A stretch of 64,000 nt of DNA from Flavobacterium sp. 11 (GCF_002754315.1 NZ_PEFE01000001.1:2914001-2978000), one strand, 5' to 3'; shown: positions 44,100 through 53,170, numbered from the stretch's first letter. Program-made: numbers and translations. Notes: a model not told the origin generated them from the letters alone.

Positions 44100-45224
44100 A
44101 TGAAAATAATACTTACAGGTGCAACAGGAGTTTTAGGATCTCATATTATGTATGAAATTCTAGAGCTTTTCATCAACACTAAAATTGATGGAAAACTATT
44201 TATTATTGCACGAAATAAAGGAAAAAACTCCGCTTTAGATCGAATAAACGAACTCCTATCAAGTAGTTACACGCCTAAAATCATAAAAGAAAAAGGCATC
44301 GCAAAACTGCATGAATACATTGAAATCATTGATACCGATTTGGATGTAATTCAAGATACTTTTTCAAGTCAAATAAAAGGTGCTTATTTTATCCATTCGG
44401 CGGGATTCGTGAATTTATCTACCGATGAAGAACAACGCGAAAAGATTTTTGAAGAGAATACCAAAATCACAAAATCCCTTTTCAATCTATTTCATCCTTT
44501 TATAAAAAAGTTCATTTACATTGGTACTGCTTTTTCATCTGGAAATCGAAAAGGATTAATTGACAATGATTTTCATAGTTTAGGATTCAAACCGGAGCAT
44601 CGTAATGCGTATGAAAATGCCAAATTCCATTCAGAAAATTTTATAGCAGAAGAATGTAAAAAAATAGGCTTACCCTTTCAAATTCTGCGCCCAAGTGTGA
44701 TTGGAGGCAAAATGTTGGGGAACGAAAACCAGTATTTTATTTCGAAATATATGGTTTTTTATCTTTTGGCTAAATTCTTTCACTTCACTTCCCAACGAAA
44801 AGGAGATCAAGAAAATGTGCGTTTTATAGTCAATGAAGACACCGTTTTGAACATTATTCCTGTCGATTATGTGGCAAAAGTGATTGTAAATACATTTGAA
44901 AGAGAAGATATTGAACAGCTTAATATTGTACATCATAAAAGTTTCAATATGGTAAATGGATTGCAGTTAATTATGAAGGAAGTTGGTTATACCAATTTTA
45001 CCTTAATACAAAATTCGTTAGACTTCAAATACAAAAACACTATCGAAAAATTGTATTATGAAAGTATTGGAAAACATTTAAACCCTTATTTTACAACAGC
45101 TGCCAATGAATACGATACCACTTTGTTGAATTCTATTCTTGAAATACCAAAACTGGACCAGGAGGCATTTACCAATATGATTCGGTATGCGAGATTGAAT
45201 AATTTTAAAGATATTAATGTGTAA
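44100..45224 (+). CDS. SDR / male-sterility-type acyl reductase-like protein
   Basis: The 374-residue protein has an N-terminal NAD(P) fold, LTGATGVLGSHIMYEIL (3-19), the loop YFIHSAGFVNLS near 99-110, a serine-containing YIGTAFSSGNRKG near 140-152, and the catalytic YENAKFHSENF near 172-182. The shape fits NAD_binding_4 fatty-acyl-CoA/ACP reductases and related extended SDRs. The substrate is not certain. Its stop lies 5 bases before repeat copy B. Confidence 0.82.
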   Translation: MKIILTGATGVLGSHIMYEILELFINTKIDGKLFIIARNKGKNSALDRINELLSSSYTPKIIKEKGIAKLHEYIEIIDTDLDVIQDTFSSQIKGAYFIHSAGFVNLSTDEEQREKIFEENTKITKSLFNLFHPFIKKFIYIGTAFSSGNRKGLIDNDFHSLGFKPEHRNAYENAKFHSENFIAEECKKIGLPFQILRPSVIGGKMLGNENQYFISKYMVFYLLAKFFHFTSQRKGDQENVRFIVNEDTVLNIIPVDYVAKVIVNTFEREDIEQLNIVHHKSFNMVNGLQLIMKEVGYTNFTLIQNSLDFKYKNTIEKLYYESIGKHLNPYFTTAANEYDTTLLNSILEIPKLDQEAFTNMIRYARLNNFKDINV

Positions 45225-45229
45225 TTTTA

Positions 45230-45310
45230 GGAGCTATTTCCCGCTATACGTTGCAATCTTTTCCTTTTCAAAGAAAAAAGGAAAAGGATTTTCACTGCTA
45301 TCAGGGCTAA
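45230..45310 (+). repeat. Short interspersed palindromic repeat, copy B
   Basis: The 81-base element begins GGAGCTATTTCCCGCTATAC and ends ATCAGGGCTAA, matching copy A (4570-4654) at both flanks. The inner stem is CTTTTCCTTTT (45258-45268) with AAAAGGAAAAG (45276-45286), a perfect 11-bp pair of different sequence from copy A. It follows the SDR gene and precedes a GNAT gene. Confidence 0.7.
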
Positions 45311-45338
45311 ATCGGGAACCATCAAATTTTAGTAAAAC

Positions 45339-45866
45339 ATGAATCTTATTTTAGAAACCGACCGATTAATTTTAAGAGAAATGCTAGTTTCAGATGCCGA
45401 AGCATTATTTGAAATGGACAGCAATCCTAATGTACATGAATATCTTTGGAACAAACCATTGACAGATATTAGCGAAGTACATGCCTATATCAAGCTTGTC
45501 AGAGAACAATACATCCAAAATAACATTGGACGATTTGTGATTATTTTGAAAGAAACAAATGAATTAATTGGTTGGGCCGGATTAAAATACAACACAGAAA
45601 TGGTGAATAATAAAATTCATTTCTACGACATTGGATATCGGTTAAACGAAAAATTCTGGGGCAAAGGATATGCAAGTGAAGCCAGTTTTGCTTGGCTGGA
45701 TTATGGTTTTAATGTAATGAATATCAAAATTATGGAAGCCGCAGCGCATACTGCCAATATCGCATCAAACAGAATATTACAAAAAATTGGACTGGAAATG
45801 ACCGAACAATACTTGGAAGACGGCGTTTCTTGGAATTGGTACGAATTAAAAAATCCTAACCTATAA
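45339..45866 (+). CDS. GNAT-family N-acetyltransferase (RimJ-like)
   Basis: The 175-residue protein has LETDRLILREMLVSDAEALF near 4-23 and the acetyl-CoA loop IGYRLNEKFWGKGYASEASF near 100-119, followed by AAHTANIASNRILQKIGLEM. RimJ-like enzymes acetylate protein N-termini or small amines. Its stop shares one base with the next gene's ATG (TAATG), so the two are coupled. Confidence 0.87.
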   Translation: MNLILETDRLILREMLVSDAEALFEMDSNPNVHEYLWNKPLTDISEVHAYIKLVREQYIQNNIGRFVIILKETNELIGWAGLKYNTEMVNNKIHFYDIGYRLNEKFWGKGYASEASFAWLDYGFNVMNIKIMEAAAHTANIASNRILQKIGLEMTEQYLEDGVSWNWYELKNPNL

Positions 45867-46717
45867 TGAAAACAATAAAAATAGCTGGAGTTCCGGAACA
45901 TTTCAATCTTCCCTGGCATTTGTCAATAGAAAACGGAGATTTCGAAAAAGAAAACATCGATTTGCAATGGACTGACGTTCCTGAAGGAACCGGAAAAATG
46001 TGTCAAATGCTTCGTGATGGCGAAACGGATATTGCCGTAATCCTAACGGAAGGAATCGTAAAAGATATTGTTGCCGGAAACCCGAGTAAAATAGTTCAGG
46101 TTTATGTAGAAAGTCCTTTGATTTGGGGAATTCACGTAGCAGCAAAATCAAATTACAAGACATTGGCTGACATAGAAAACACCAAAGTGGCGATTTCCAG
46201 ATTAGGTTCCGGTTCGCAATTAATGGCGTATGTAAATGCTGATAATCAAGGTTGGAAAACAGATAATCTTCAGTTTGAAATTATAAATACCATTGATGGA
46301 GCTGTCGAAGCTTTGACAAATGGAACCGCCGATTATTTTATGTGGGAGCGTTTCATGACCAAACCACTTGTAGACAAAGGTATTTTCCGCAGAATTGCTG
46401 ATTGCCCTACGCCTTGGCCTTGTTTTGTAATTGCGGTTCGTGAGGAAGTTTTGGAAAAAAATCCAGCCGTTATTTCAAAAATTCTTGCAATCATTAATCA
46501 AACTACGCTTGAATTCAAAGATATTCCAAGTATTGACAAAACGTTGGCTTCAAATTACCATCAAAAAATTGAAGATATTCAAGAATGGTTGTCATTAACG
46601 CAATGGTCACAAAAACCATTAATAGCAGAAATGTTAAACAAAGTTCAAAATCAACTTTTTCAACTTAAAATTATCGATAAAAAAGGTACTTTTGAGGATA
46701 TTGTAAAAACAGTCTAG
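45866..46717 (+). CDS. Substrate-binding-like protein without signal peptide
   Basis: The 283-residue protein has the two-lobe type II periplasmic binding fold of the NMT1/TauA group: IKIAGVPEHFNLPWHLSIEN, then GETDIAVILTEGIVKDIVAG and TKVAISRLGSGSQLMAYVNA. There is no signal peptide and no permease or ATPase in the window, so it is probably a cytoplasmic binding or sensing protein. It is coupled to the GNAT gene. The ligand is unknown. Confidence 0.78.
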   Translation: MKTIKIAGVPEHFNLPWHLSIENGDFEKENIDLQWTDVPEGTGKMCQMLRDGETDIAVILTEGIVKDIVAGNPSKIVQVYVESPLIWGIHVAAKSNYKTLADIENTKVAISRLGSGSQLMAYVNADNQGWKTDNLQFEIINTIDGAVEALTNGTADYFMWERFMTKPLVDKGIFRRIADCPTPWPCFVIAVREEVLEKNPAVISKILAIINQTTLEFKDIPSIDKTLASNYHQKIEDIQEWLSLTQWSQKPLIAEMLNKVQNQLFQLKIIDKKGTFEDIVKTV

Positions 46718-46728
46718 ATTGCTGTTTT
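46704..46728 (+). terminator. Short hairpin across the stop codon
   Basis: AAAAACAG (46704-46711) with CTGTTTTT (46721-46728) forms an 8-bp stem over a 9-base loop containing the TAG stop, followed by T-rich DNA. It may terminate transcription, but the next ATG is only 11 bases on. Confidence 0.5.
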
Positions 46729-46738
46729 TATTTTTGCT

Positions 46739-47671
46739 ATGATAAAAATAAAAGAAATTAATTTTCAGGGTATTAAACAGCGATTTCAGGTCAAAAAACC
46801 TTGGGATGACGTTATTATTTTTATCCTGAACATATTAATTGCTATTCCTCTCTTTATTATTGTACATCAAAACTTAATCAATCCCAATTGGTTTCTGAAT
46901 ATAGACAGAGTGGTTTTGTTTCTATTAATGATTGTTGTTATTCAAATTATCCTTCGATTCTTGAGAACGATTATTCTCTTTTGTATCATTCTATATTTAT
47001 TGGTTTTAGTTTATGGTTCCACTATTGGAAACTATGGATTTAACAGCGTTTTTGAAGATTATAATTCAATTATGTACACAATGTCAGACAATCCATATCC
47101 ACAAGATATTATCATTGCAAAATTGCTTCCGTTTCCCAATAAATCAAAAATCATCAATGCCATAGAATATCAAAATCCAAAAATCAGGAATTTTGCGATT
47201 ATGGCAACATCAAAACATTTCAAAGACATAAAAGGATATTCTGATTACAGAACTATTATACAATGCTTTGCTGTTTTCAAGGAAATTAACAGCAGATGGA
47301 ACTATGTAAGCGATCCAAAAGCACGTGATTATATCGCTACAGCTACAGAATCACTGCTTTATTTTTCTGGTGACTGTGATGATCATTCGATATTAATGGC
47401 TGCCAGTATCAAGTCTATCGGTGGAACTCCCCGATTAATCCATACTACTGGACATATTTATCCCGAAATACTGATAGGCTCTTTGACTGATTTAGAAAAA
47501 GTAAATTTTCTAATTAAAAATGTATTATTTGTCAATGAAAGCAATGAACAAAAACTTCATTATCACGTTGATGAGCGCGGTCAAATCTGGATGAATCTTG
47601 ATTATACTGCCAAATATCCCGGAGGACCTTTCATGTCTGAAGAAATTTTAGGTGCCTTGACATTGGATTAA
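46739..47671 (+). CDS. Transglutaminase-like membrane protein
   Basis: The 310-residue protein has three hydrophobic segments at about 24-43, 55-73 and 76-95, then a papain-like transglutaminase domain with Cys in FSGDCDDHSILMAAS near 217, His in HTTGHIYPE near 240 and Asp in NLDYTAKYPGG near 290. The triad is complete. Such proteins process peptides or cross-link at the membrane. It is not preceded by its own clear promoter. Confidence 0.8.
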   Translation: MIKIKEINFQGIKQRFQVKKPWDDVIIFILNILIAIPLFIIVHQNLINPNWFLNIDRVVLFLLMIVVIQIILRFLRTIILFCIILYLLVLVYGSTIGNYGFNSVFEDYNSIMYTMSDNPYPQDIIIAKLLPFPNKSKIINAIEYQNPKIRNFAIMATSKHFKDIKGYSDYRTIIQCFAVFKEINSRWNYVSDPKARDYIATATESLLYFSGDCDDHSILMAASIKSIGGTPRLIHTTGHIYPEILIGSLTDLEKVNFLIKNVLFVNESNEQKLHYHVDERGQIWMNLDYTAKYPGGPFMSEEILGALTLD

Positions 47672-47853
47672 TAACACTTTAAAAGCATTAAAAAAATCTT
47701 TAAATAAATGACGCGTTTTTAAAATCAAAACGGAATTATATTAAACACTATTTCATGTTAGATTTAAAATGTTAGCTATTTAAAGTAGTCTTAAATGTAT
47801 TTTCAATTTAAAAATAATATTTTAAAAAAGTTCAATAAACAAAATATTTTATT

Positions 47854-47872
47854 TAACTTTGAATTACAAAGT
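47854..47872 (+). promoter_or_regulatory. -7 box and inverted repeat before the 96-residue membrane protein
   Basis: TAACTTTG (47854-47861) matches TAnnTTTG, and ACTTTG-aatta-CAAAGT (47856-47872) forms an inverted repeat at the expected transcription start. The ATG is 57 bases downstream. The rest of the 257-base spacer is AT-rich without other features. Confidence 0.45.
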
Positions 47873-47928
47873 ACTTTTAAAAAAATAGCATTAAACAAGT
47901 AATTAAAAAAAGTTTAAACATTAAAAAT

Positions 47929-48219
47929 ATGGATAGTAAATCAAATTTTTGGAATATAATAAGTTGGGGGTTTGGAATAGTTGTTTTGGTAATCGGGATT
48001 ATAAATACTTTTTGGGGAAATGATCTAGGTTTTGGAGTTTTCCTCATTATACTTTCTGTCGTTTATTTTCCACCGACAAATGTAATTTTGAAGAAAATAA
48101 CTGGTTTTTCAATTCCGCTTGTAATAAAAATTCTATTGGGTCTTTTTATCATTTGGGCGGCATTAGGCGTGGGTGAATTGTTCAATAAAATAGAATTAAT
48201 GATGATGGATTTAGAATAA
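47929..48219 (+). CDS. Small three-helix membrane protein
   Basis: The 96-residue protein has three hydrophobic segments, near 8-27, 31-46 and 60-80, joined by a short PPTNVILKKITG loop. I do not recognise the family. It has its own promoter and terminator, so it is expressed alone. The acidic tail ENKIELMMMDLE-like end is soluble. Function unknown. Confidence 0.65.
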   Translation: MDSKSNFWNIISWGFGIVVLVIGIINTFWGNDLGFGVFLIILSVVYFPPTNVILKKITGFSIPLVIKILLGLFIIWAALGVGELFNKIELMMMDLE

Positions 48220-48249
48220 ACCGCGCAAATCATAAACTAAAAGAAATGA

Positions 48250-48277
48250 AAAACTCCGTTATTACTAATGGAGTTTT
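48250..48277 (+). terminator. Terminator, first of three similar hairpins
   Basis: AAAACTCCGTTA (48250-48261) pairs with TAATGGAGTTTT (48266-48277) around TTAC, with one G-T. Nearly the same sequence recurs at 48881-48908 and 50656-50683. Confidence 0.75.
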
Positions 48278-48313
48278 ATACATTCAAAACAAGGTTAATT
48301 ACAAACCATTTTT

Positions 48314-48760
48314 TTAGTTTAGCTTTTTTCCTTTTAAAATTTGTCCTTCTTTGATAAATTCTAAATCAATATTATTCGTTAAATCAACGTCGAGGTTTTT
48401 GTGCCCATAATCAATGTGTGTAATTTTTTCATTCGGATAATTTTTTGCCACATAATCTTTGACTGTTGCGGGAATGAATGCGGTTGGAATCGGTTTCTTG
48501 CCACCATCTACCTCACGGTAAGAACCATCTTTCCAAAATTCTACCTCAGTACCATCTTTAAGCTTGACTTCATAGCCTTTTTCACCATATTCCGCATCTT
48601 TCTTGGCGATATTAACTGATGTATGGCTAAAATATTTTTGAAGAAAATCCTGTGCTGCTATTGGTAATTCAGTGATTTCTATTCTCTTTTGAGCGCTCGC
48701 CGATAATACAAAACCCAGTAATAATGCGACTAAAGTGATTTTCCTTTTCATGGTTTCCAT
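48314..48760 (-). CDS. PepSY-like secreted protein
   Basis: The 148-residue protein has a signal peptide, MKRKITLVALLLGFVLSASA, and a PepSY-like/BLIP-type repeat with TELPIAAQDFLQKYFSHTSV, EFWKDGSYREVDGGKKPIPT and ATVKDYVAKNYPNEKITHID. The family is periplasmic and of unknown function. The frame starts at 48760, but the ATG at 48751 gives the usual signal peptide. A second member is at 59638-60069. Confidence 0.8.
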   Translation of the reverse strand: METMKRKITLVALLLGFVLSASAQKRIEITELPIAAQDFLQKYFSHTSVNIAKKDAEYGEKGYEVKLKDGTEVEFWKDGSYREVDGGKKPIPTAFIPATVKDYVAKNYPNEKITHIDYGHKNLDVDLTNNIDLEFIKEGQILKGKKLN

Positions 48761-48880
48761 ATTTAGGTTATCGTATTGCTAATTTACGATAAGTAAAAAT
48801 GCATTCAAATCAATTTAAGAAACCTTTAATTTTTATGATACTTTTTTTTAATACTTATATCTGCTAAACTCTAAGAAATA

Positions 48881-48908
48881 AAAAACTCCATTGTTTCTAA
48901 TGAAGTTT
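48881..48908. repeat. Hairpin repeat, left copy
   Basis: A 28-base sequence (AAAAACTCCATTGTTTCTAA then TGAAGTTT) is 26/28 identical to 50656-50683 and close to the terminator at 48250-48277. The two outer copies flank the FAD monooxygenase. The rest of the 379-base spacer 48761-49139 holds only the hairpin at 49031-49079. Confidence 0.65.
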
Positions 48909-49030
48909 GTCTTGTCCTCCTTGTGGACCTGTTTACACCCTTTTTTTGCAAGATTTCAATAAAATAGCGCTGAGAAATCCTTTCTATTTCAATTTGATAA
49001 AGTAGTTTTGTGCTTTAAATCTTTTATCCT

Positions 49031-49079
49031 AAACTTACGCAACTGCCATAAGCGGCAAAAAGCTGAAAAATGTAAGTTT
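49031..49079 (+). promoter_or_regulatory. Inverted repeat upstream of the monooxygenase
   Basis: AAACTTAC (49031-49038) pairs with GTAAGTTT (49072-49079), enclosing a TGCC/GGCA pair in a 33-base interval. It ends 60 bases before the monooxygenase start and could be an operator or leader structure. Confidence 0.35.
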
Positions 49080-49139
49080 CTGTCGTTACATCATATAGAA
49101 GTTAATAATTTGACCAGCATTAGTTAAATCAATACTGAA

Positions 49140-50597
49140 GTGAAAAAAGTGGAAAATGAAGAAGTAAGCTGGACTATGTGCGCAGAATGTCAAGGAAGAG
49201 GCAAGAAAAGTCGAGGACTAACTAAGAAAGCACGACTACTCCACCAGCTAGCATTAGAACAATTTAAAAAGACGAATGGTGAAGGAACGGCTCCAGTTCC
49301 TCCTAAAGGCCACCTTCACTCCTGCCCAAAATGTTCCGGATCTGGGCTGCTTCGTTCTTCCAGTCCAACTATAGCGGATAAAGAAAACTATCCACATCTA
49401 GCCATTATTGGTGGCGGTATTGGCGGTGTGGCTCTTGCTGTGGCTTGTTTGCACCGCGGAATTTCTTTTACCTTATATGAACGCGATAATAATTTTGAAG
49501 CCAGGTCTCAGGGCTACGGACTCACTCTGCAGCAAGCTAGTAAAGCGATTGAGGGATTGGGTATTTTCTCGCTGGAAGAAGGAGTAATTTCAACCAGACA
49601 TTTGGTTCATACAACAGCAGGGAAAATAATCGGTGAATGGGGAGTCAGAAAATGGATACAGTCAGATACGAAAACTTTTCAAAAACGTACTAATATCCAT
49701 ATTGCACGACAATCTTTACGCTTAGCGTTAATTCAACAACTCGGCGGACAGGATGCGCTACAATGGGGACATCAGTTATTAGATTATAAGGAAAGTGATG
49801 GTAACGGTGTTGATTTAAGCTTTCAAGTGAATGGGGAAATCAAGCATACCAAAGCGGATCTTGTAGTTGGTGCGGATGGTATTCGCAGTTCAGTGCGGAG
49901 GTTACTAATTGGTGCCGATATCAGCCCTTTACGTTACTTGGATTGTATAGTGATATTGGGTATTTGTCCTTTGAAAGCACTCGAAAATCTTGACAGTTCT
50001 TTACTGGACTCGGCCACTGTATTTCAGACCGCCAATGGCAATGAACGAATCTACATCATGCCTTATACTTCAGACTCCGTAATGTGGCAATTGAGTTTTC
50101 CAATGCCAGAAGAAGAGGCTAAGGCATTAAGTGCTAAAGGACCTCAAGCACTCAAGGAAGAAGCCTGTCGTAGAACTCTGTGGCACAGCCCTATTCCTCA
50201 GATTTTAGCGGCAACCCTGGAAGCTCAGATTTCTGGTTATCCCGTGTATGACCGAGAATTACTTGAACCAGAATTATTAGCAAAAGGACAGCAAGTAACC
50301 CTGATTGGAGATGCGGCTCACCCTATGAGTCCATTCAAAGGACAAGGTGCAAATCAAGCGCTGCTGGATGCACTATCATTGGCTCGCGTGATATCAAGAG
50401 GATGCAGACCTTTTTCTCAATGGCGAAAAGCTGGAATAAGGAAAAGTGTATTGACGGAGTTTGAATCAGAAATGTTAGCACGCAGTGCTACAAAAGTGAA
50501 TGACTCTGCAGCTGCCGCACAGTTTCTACATTCCGATATTGTGCTTCATGAGGGTGATGAGCCTAGAGGACGAATTTTGAAGAAAAAGGACGCATAG
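49140..50597 (+). CDS. FAD-dependent monooxygenase with N-terminal CxxC pair
   Basis: The 485-residue protein has two CxxCxGxG motifs, CAECQGRG at 14-21 and CPKCSGSG at 62-69, like DnaJ zinc modules, then a PHBH-type flavin monooxygenase with GGGIGG at 91-96, VGADGIRSSVRR near 244 and LIGDAAHPMSPFKGQGANQA near 395-414. The N-terminal zinc-like part is not usual in this class. The GTG start at 49140 is uncertain; an ATG lies 12 codons on. GC content and codon choice are higher than its neighbours, and hairpin repeats flank it, so transfer is likely. Substrate unknown. Confidence 0.8.
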   Translation: MKKVENEEVSWTMCAECQGRGKKSRGLTKKARLLHQLALEQFKKTNGEGTAPVPPKGHLHSCPKCSGSGLLRSSSPTIADKENYPHLAIIGGGIGGVALAVACLHRGISFTLYERDNNFEARSQGYGLTLQQASKAIEGLGIFSLEEGVISTRHLVHTTAGKIIGEWGVRKWIQSDTKTFQKRTNIHIARQSLRLALIQQLGGQDALQWGHQLLDYKESDGNGVDLSFQVNGEIKHTKADLVVGADGIRSSVRRLLIGADISPLRYLDCIVILGICPLKALENLDSSLLDSATVFQTANGNERIYIMPYTSDSVMWQLSFPMPEEEAKALSAKGPQALKEEACRRTLWHSPIPQILAATLEAQISGYPVYDRELLEPELLAKGQQVTLIGDAAHPMSPFKGQGANQALLDALSLARVISRGCRPFSQWRKAGIRKSVLTEFESEMLARSATKVNDSAAAAQFLHSDIVLHEGDEPRGRILKKKDA

Positions 50598-50655
50598 CAT
50601 AATCCTGTGAATTTGCCATTTTATCGCTCAGAGATTTTAAAAAAGTCAAGACATA

Positions 50656-50683
50656 AAAAACTCCATTATTTCTAATGGAGTTT
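50656..50683. repeat. Hairpin repeat, right copy
   Basis: AAAAACTCCATTATTTCTAA then TGGAGTTT is the partner of 48881-48908 (26/28 identical). It lies 59 bases after the monooxygenase stop and may end its transcript. Confidence 0.7.
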
Positions 50684-50685
50684 CT

Positions 50686-50735
50686 TGTGGGCTGTCAGGG
50701 TTTGAAATCGAACTCTTGATACCTGTCTTGACATT
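50686..50735 (-). pseudogene. Possible tRNA 3'-end remnant
   Basis: The sequence GTGGGCTGTCAGGG then TTTGAAATCGAACTCTTG resembles the reverse complement of a tRNA acceptor and T-arm (consensus GANTYGAAC), but with an extra base and an unpaired stem. The remaining 50736-51234 contains only the short frame at 50967-51137 and broken stretches. Confidence 0.3.
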
Positions 50736-50966
50736 TTTCGAGAATATAAAATAATTTCACTTTTGTTTCGAATTCCAACGTGGTCTTGGAACAGAAACAA
50801 ATATTGGTAGATATATTGGCAAAACACAATGTTAATGCCATTCATTTGCTTTGATTGGCTTTGTAGAGGAATGGAAGGTGGCCAAATGGAAAAAAACCTT
50901 TTAAAGCAGTCCAATGCTAAAGACAATCGTTCCGTTTTTAGCAAATGTCTTTAAAATACAATACCA

Positions 50967-51137
50967 ATGGTTATAAAAGAACAAGCTGAAGTCTTTACCG
51001 ATGGTAATTTCAGATTTCACTTAGAACCAATGGACATTCCAGTTTCTAAAAGTATAAGAATGGATTTAATGTGGAATACTGACAAATTATACATTTTTGG
51101 CTTGAAATATATTATGAAAAGAAACCTAAGTACATGA
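50967..51137 (+). CDS. 56-residue orphan frame, possible gene remnant
   Basis: ATG 50967 to TGA 51137 gives 56 residues with a plausible composition, including FTDGNFRFHLEPMDIP and MDLMWNTDKLYIFGL. Nearby frames such as GLGTETNIGRYIGKTQC in 50760-50830 also look coding-like but are closed. The set suggests eroded genes in this spacer. No family recognised. Confidence 0.3.
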   Translation: MVIKEQAEVFTDGNFRFHLEPMDIPVSKSIRMDLMWNTDKLYIFGLKYIMKRNLST

Positions 51138-51234
51138 ATACATTATGATAACGATATGGGATTTTGTGTAGGTATGAGTTTGAAATATTAGCAAAATTCA
51201 ATTTATATTCAAAATTGATTAGTTTCTTTGTGAT

Positions 51235-51912
51235 ATGAAAATTTTAATAATAGAAGATGAAATCGAAATTGCAACAAGTGTCATAAATTACTTGAGCAGT
51301 AACGATTTTCTTTGTGAATCAGCAACTACCTTAAAAGGTGCTATCGAGAAGATAGTTTTATATTCGTACGATTGTATTCTTTTAGATTTAATGTTGACTG
51401 ACGGTAATGGATTTAAAATTTTAGAAGCCCTAAAGAAGCAAAACAAAACAGATGGAGTAATTATAATTTCTGCCAAAGACACTCTAGAAACTAAGATTGA
51501 AGGGCTAACACTTGGTGCCGATGATTACCTAACAAAACCATTTCACTTATCAGAATTATTAGTTCGCATTCAAGCATTAGTTCGACGAAAACAATTCAAT
51601 GGAAAAAATGTGATTTCCTTTAATGAAATAGAAATAGATACAATAAGCAAGTCGGTCAAAATCAAAGGCATGAAAATCGAGTTTACCAAAAAGGAAATGG
51701 ATTTATTACTATTTTTGATTGGTAATAAAAATAAAGTTTTATCCAAAAGTGCCATTGCCGAGCATTTATCGGGTGATATGGCGGACATGTTAGACAATCA
51801 TGATTTTGTATATGCGCACATTAAAAACATGAAAAAGAAGCTCAAAGAAATGGGCGCAACAGATTATCTAAAATCAGTTTATGGAACAGGTTATAAATGG
51901 CAAGATGAATAA
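51235..51912 (+). CDS. OmpR/PhoB-family response regulator
   Basis: The 225-residue protein has a receiver domain with Asp8, phospho-acceptor Asp51 in CILLDLMLTDGNGF and Lys101 in YLTKPFHLSELL. The C-terminal winged helix contains IEFTKKEMDLLLFLIGNKNK and HIKNMKKKLKEMG and YGTGYKW. It overlaps the histidine kinase start by 8 bases, so the pair is cotranslated. The likely target is the adjacent TonB receptor and lipid genes. Confidence 0.93.
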   Translation: MKILIIEDEIEIATSVINYLSSNDFLCESATTLKGAIEKIVLYSYDCILLDLMLTDGNGFKILEALKKQNKTDGVIIISAKDTLETKIEGLTLGADDYLTKPFHLSELLVRIQALVRRKQFNGKNVISFNEIEIDTISKSVKIKGMKIEFTKKEMDLLLFLIGNKNKVLSKSAIAEHLSGDMADMLDNHDFVYAHIKNMKKKLKEMGATDYLKSVYGTGYKWQDE

Positions 51913-53170
51913 AAAACTACTTCAAAAAACACTAAATTATTATTTTATCTATGCGCTAGTAATACTAATCACAGTTGGTCCTGTATTTTATATTATTTCT
52001 AATATTTTATATGAAGACGATGCTAATGAGGATTTATATGCGATAAAAAAGCAATTTGATAAATTTACTAAAGATGATTTAACTATAATGGACATAACGC
52101 TTTGGAACAAGTTCAATCGCGATGTAAATCTCGAAAAATTCAATGGCATACAAAAAGACAGTTTATTTGATCATAGTTATTACGATGCATTAACTAAAGA
52201 AAACGAACCATTTAGAGTGCTCAACGCTCCAGTAAAAATTGAAGGCAAATGGTTCACTTTTTCTGCCAAAATAAATATGGTCGAAAAAGAAAATCTAATT
52301 GGAAGTACTGTAATTCTTTTCATTTCACTATTAGTACTTTTAATTATAGGCTTTTTCATTATCACCAAAATAATTTCAAAAAAATTATGGCAACCATTTT
52401 ATGCAGCTTTAGACAAAATGGAACAATTTGAAATTGACAAATCTACTTCAGTAAAATTAATTAAAAACACAACCGAAGAGTTCAACCGATTAAATAGTGC
52501 CATCGATAGCTTAATCCATAAAAACTCTAGCATTTATCAAAGTCAAAGAGAGTTTATAGAAAATGCAGCACACGAGTTGCAAACACCAATTGCAATTTTT
52601 AAAGGTAAATTAGAGAATATACTTCAAAGAAATGACCTAAACTCAGAACAATTTAAATTGATTGATGATTTAAACAACACTACCACAAGGTTGGTTAAAC
52701 TTAATAAAAATCTGTTGGTGTTATCAAAAATTGATAGCAATTCATACAATGAGATTGAGAAAATAAACATAAAAGATATTATCAATAATCAACTAACCTT
52801 TTTTAATGAACAAGCACTTTCAAAAAAAATAGATATTACAACAGAATTATCAAATGAAGTTGAAGCCAAATCAAATCATTTTCTGGCAGAAATGATAATC
52901 AGTAACTTATTTTTAAACACCATAAATCACAATGTATTAAATGGTCAAGTTATAATCAAACTTACTAATCATAGTATAACTTTCGCAAATACAGGAATAC
53001 TCATAGCTTTACAGACTGAAAAAATGTTTGAGCGTTTTTCTAAATCCAATCCATCCTCTCAAGGAAATGGTTTAGGATTATCGATCATTAAAAAAATTGC
53101 GGATACAAACCATTGGTCCGTTAACTACTATTTTATGGATAGAATGCATAAATTCGAAATAGTTTTTTAA
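51905..53170 (+). CDS. Sensor histidine kinase
   Basis: From the ATG at 51905 the protein has 421 residues, with a helix near 12-34, an extracytoplasmic sensor of about 100 residues, a helix near 135-157, HisKA with His223 in ENAAHELQTPIAIFKGK, and a HATPase domain with GNGLGLSIIKKI. The Asp-containing G1 box is altered (NTG at FANTGILI). A longer frame from 51881 is less likely. The overlap with the regulator gives the best start. Signal unknown. Confidence 0.9.
   Translation: MNKKLLQKTLNYYFIYALVILITVGPVFYIISNILYEDDANEDLYAIKKQFDKFTKDDLTIMDITLWNKFNRDVNLEKFNGIQKDSLFDHSYYDALTKENEPFRVLNAPVKIEGKWFTFSAKINMVEKENLIGSTVILFISLLVLLIIGFFIITKIISKKLWQPFYAALDKMEQFEIDKSTSVKLIKNTTEEFNRLNSAIDSLIHKNSSIYQSQREFIENAAHELQTPIAIFKGKLENILQRNDLNSEQFKLIDDLNNTTTRLVKLNKNLLVLSKIDSNSYNEIEKINIKDIINNQLTFFNEQALSKKIDITTELSNEVEAKSNHFLAEMIISNLFLNTINHNVLNGQVIIKLTNHSITFANTGILIALQTEKMFERFSKSNPSSQGNGLGLSIIKKIADTNHWSVNYYFMDRMHKFEIVF

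Noticed and set aside
50672..50944. Minus-strand frame of 90 codons
   Set aside because: It runs across the hairpin repeat and the tRNA-like remnant, has no recognisable domain, and its composition is not coding-like.
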